Shown here: piece after piece, positions 5,983 through 6,040 of the stretch | Layout: every line of letters starts with the position of its first letter | Numbering within the stretch: the stretch's first letter is position 1 | Source of the DNA: Lachnospiraceae bacterium | GTDB lineage: Bacteria > Bacillota > Clostridia > Lachnospirales > Lachnospiraceae | DNA length: 6,040 nt | NCBI GenBank assembly: GCA_021205045.1 | Contig: JAJPYH010000194.1 | Coordinates: 1-6,040 of the forward strand | Direction: 5' to 3' | Notes under the pieces: generated by a model | The model's database searches: none | The model's input: the letters and a program-made list of their open reading frames with translations, nothing else | What the model was told of the DNA's origin: nothing | Program-made: the position numbers and the translations under genes

Positions 5983-6000
5983 CTACTTTTCTGATATATT
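5973..6000 (+). promoter_or_regulatory. Possible plus-strand promoter with extended -10
   Basis: TTGCAA (5973-5978), 16 bases, then TATATT (5995-6000) preceded by TG at 5992-5993, giving an extended -10. It would start transcription near 6007, just before a good ribosome binding site. It lies across the truncation point of tnpB. Base-match evidence only. Confidence 0.4.
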
Positions 6001-6026
6001 TAAAGAAAAAGCTGGAGGAATTGCAG

Positions 6027-6040
6027 ATGTTGATTACGGA
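6027..6040 (+). CDS. Start of a plus-strand gene running off the window (unknown product)
   Basis: ATG at 6027-6029 follows GGAGG (6014-6018) by eight bases and reads M-L-I-T before the sequence ends. A possible promoter lies just upstream. Only four codons are visible, so the product cannot be named. If real, it would be transcribed away from the tnpB remnant and is the only plus-strand gene here. Confidence 0.4.

Larger units (their letters stand above)
4611..5985 (-). mobile_element. IS200/IS605-family tnpB-only element remnant, right end at 4611
   Basis: The element is read leftward: a 5'-truncated tnpB-like gene, a structured noncoding tail, then a right end made of a 9-bp hairpin followed by GATGTCA (minus strand, ending at 4611). 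That hairpin-plus-GATGTCA ending is typical of IS1341-type, tnpB-only elements. No tnpA is present in the window. The left part is lost: the tnpB frame is closed by TAG at 5985-5983 and no N-terminal sequence is found beyond it, so the left boundary given is where homology can no longer be claimed, not a mapped end. The target-adjacent motif normally lies at the missing left end. Confidence 0.65.

Overview
The window looks like a piece of a Clostridia chromosome, most likely Lachnospiraceae or a close relative. The reasons are the radical SAM gene at the left end (a protein type common in that group), strong GGAGG-type ribosome binding sites, AT-rich intergenic DNA, and the kinds of mobile genes present. 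Every sizeable gene lies on the minus strand. This placement is inference from family resemblance; no search was run.

Layout, left to right. (1) 1-1227: the N-terminal two thirds of a B12-binding-type radical SAM protein, probably a resident chromosomal gene. Its open frame stops at 52, but recognisable family sequence resumes in another frame at 1-50, so there is a one-base frameshift close to the window edge. (2) 1228-1624: an AT-rich, gene-free stretch with four copies of TTGCAACA and a 13-bp inverted repeat. It is a candidate attachment or recombinase-binding region at one end of an integrated element. (3) 1625-4509: a compact recombination module read leftward in the order excisionase-like protein, tyrosine recombinase 1, tyrosine recombinase 2. 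The two recombinase genes overlap by one base (TAATG) and each has a complete catalytic set. A near-consensus promoter (TTGAAA-N17-TATAAT) lies between the excisionase and recombinase 1, inside an 11-bp inverted repeat and a larger nested dyad. (4) 4611 to about 5985: a remnant of a tnpB-only IS200/IS605-family element. It has a 5'-truncated, zinc-finger-less TnpB-like gene with RuvC residues retained, followed by a structured omega RNA (reRNA) region and a typical right end (9-bp hairpin plus GATGTCA). The right end abuts the leader of the excisionase gene. (5) 5973-6040: a possible plus-strand promoter, ribosome binding site and start codon of a gene that leaves the window.

Functionally, the excisionase and two recombinases would integrate and excise a mobile element next to the radical SAM gene. 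The TnpB element appears to be a later insertion just upstream of the excisionase, so its omega RNA guide segment would be copied from that leader. The cargo of the integrative element, if any, and its other end are not visible. The points most worth following are the paired, translationally coupled recombinases with their promoter-operator and TTGCAACA repeats, and the omega RNA whose guide derives from the recombination module.
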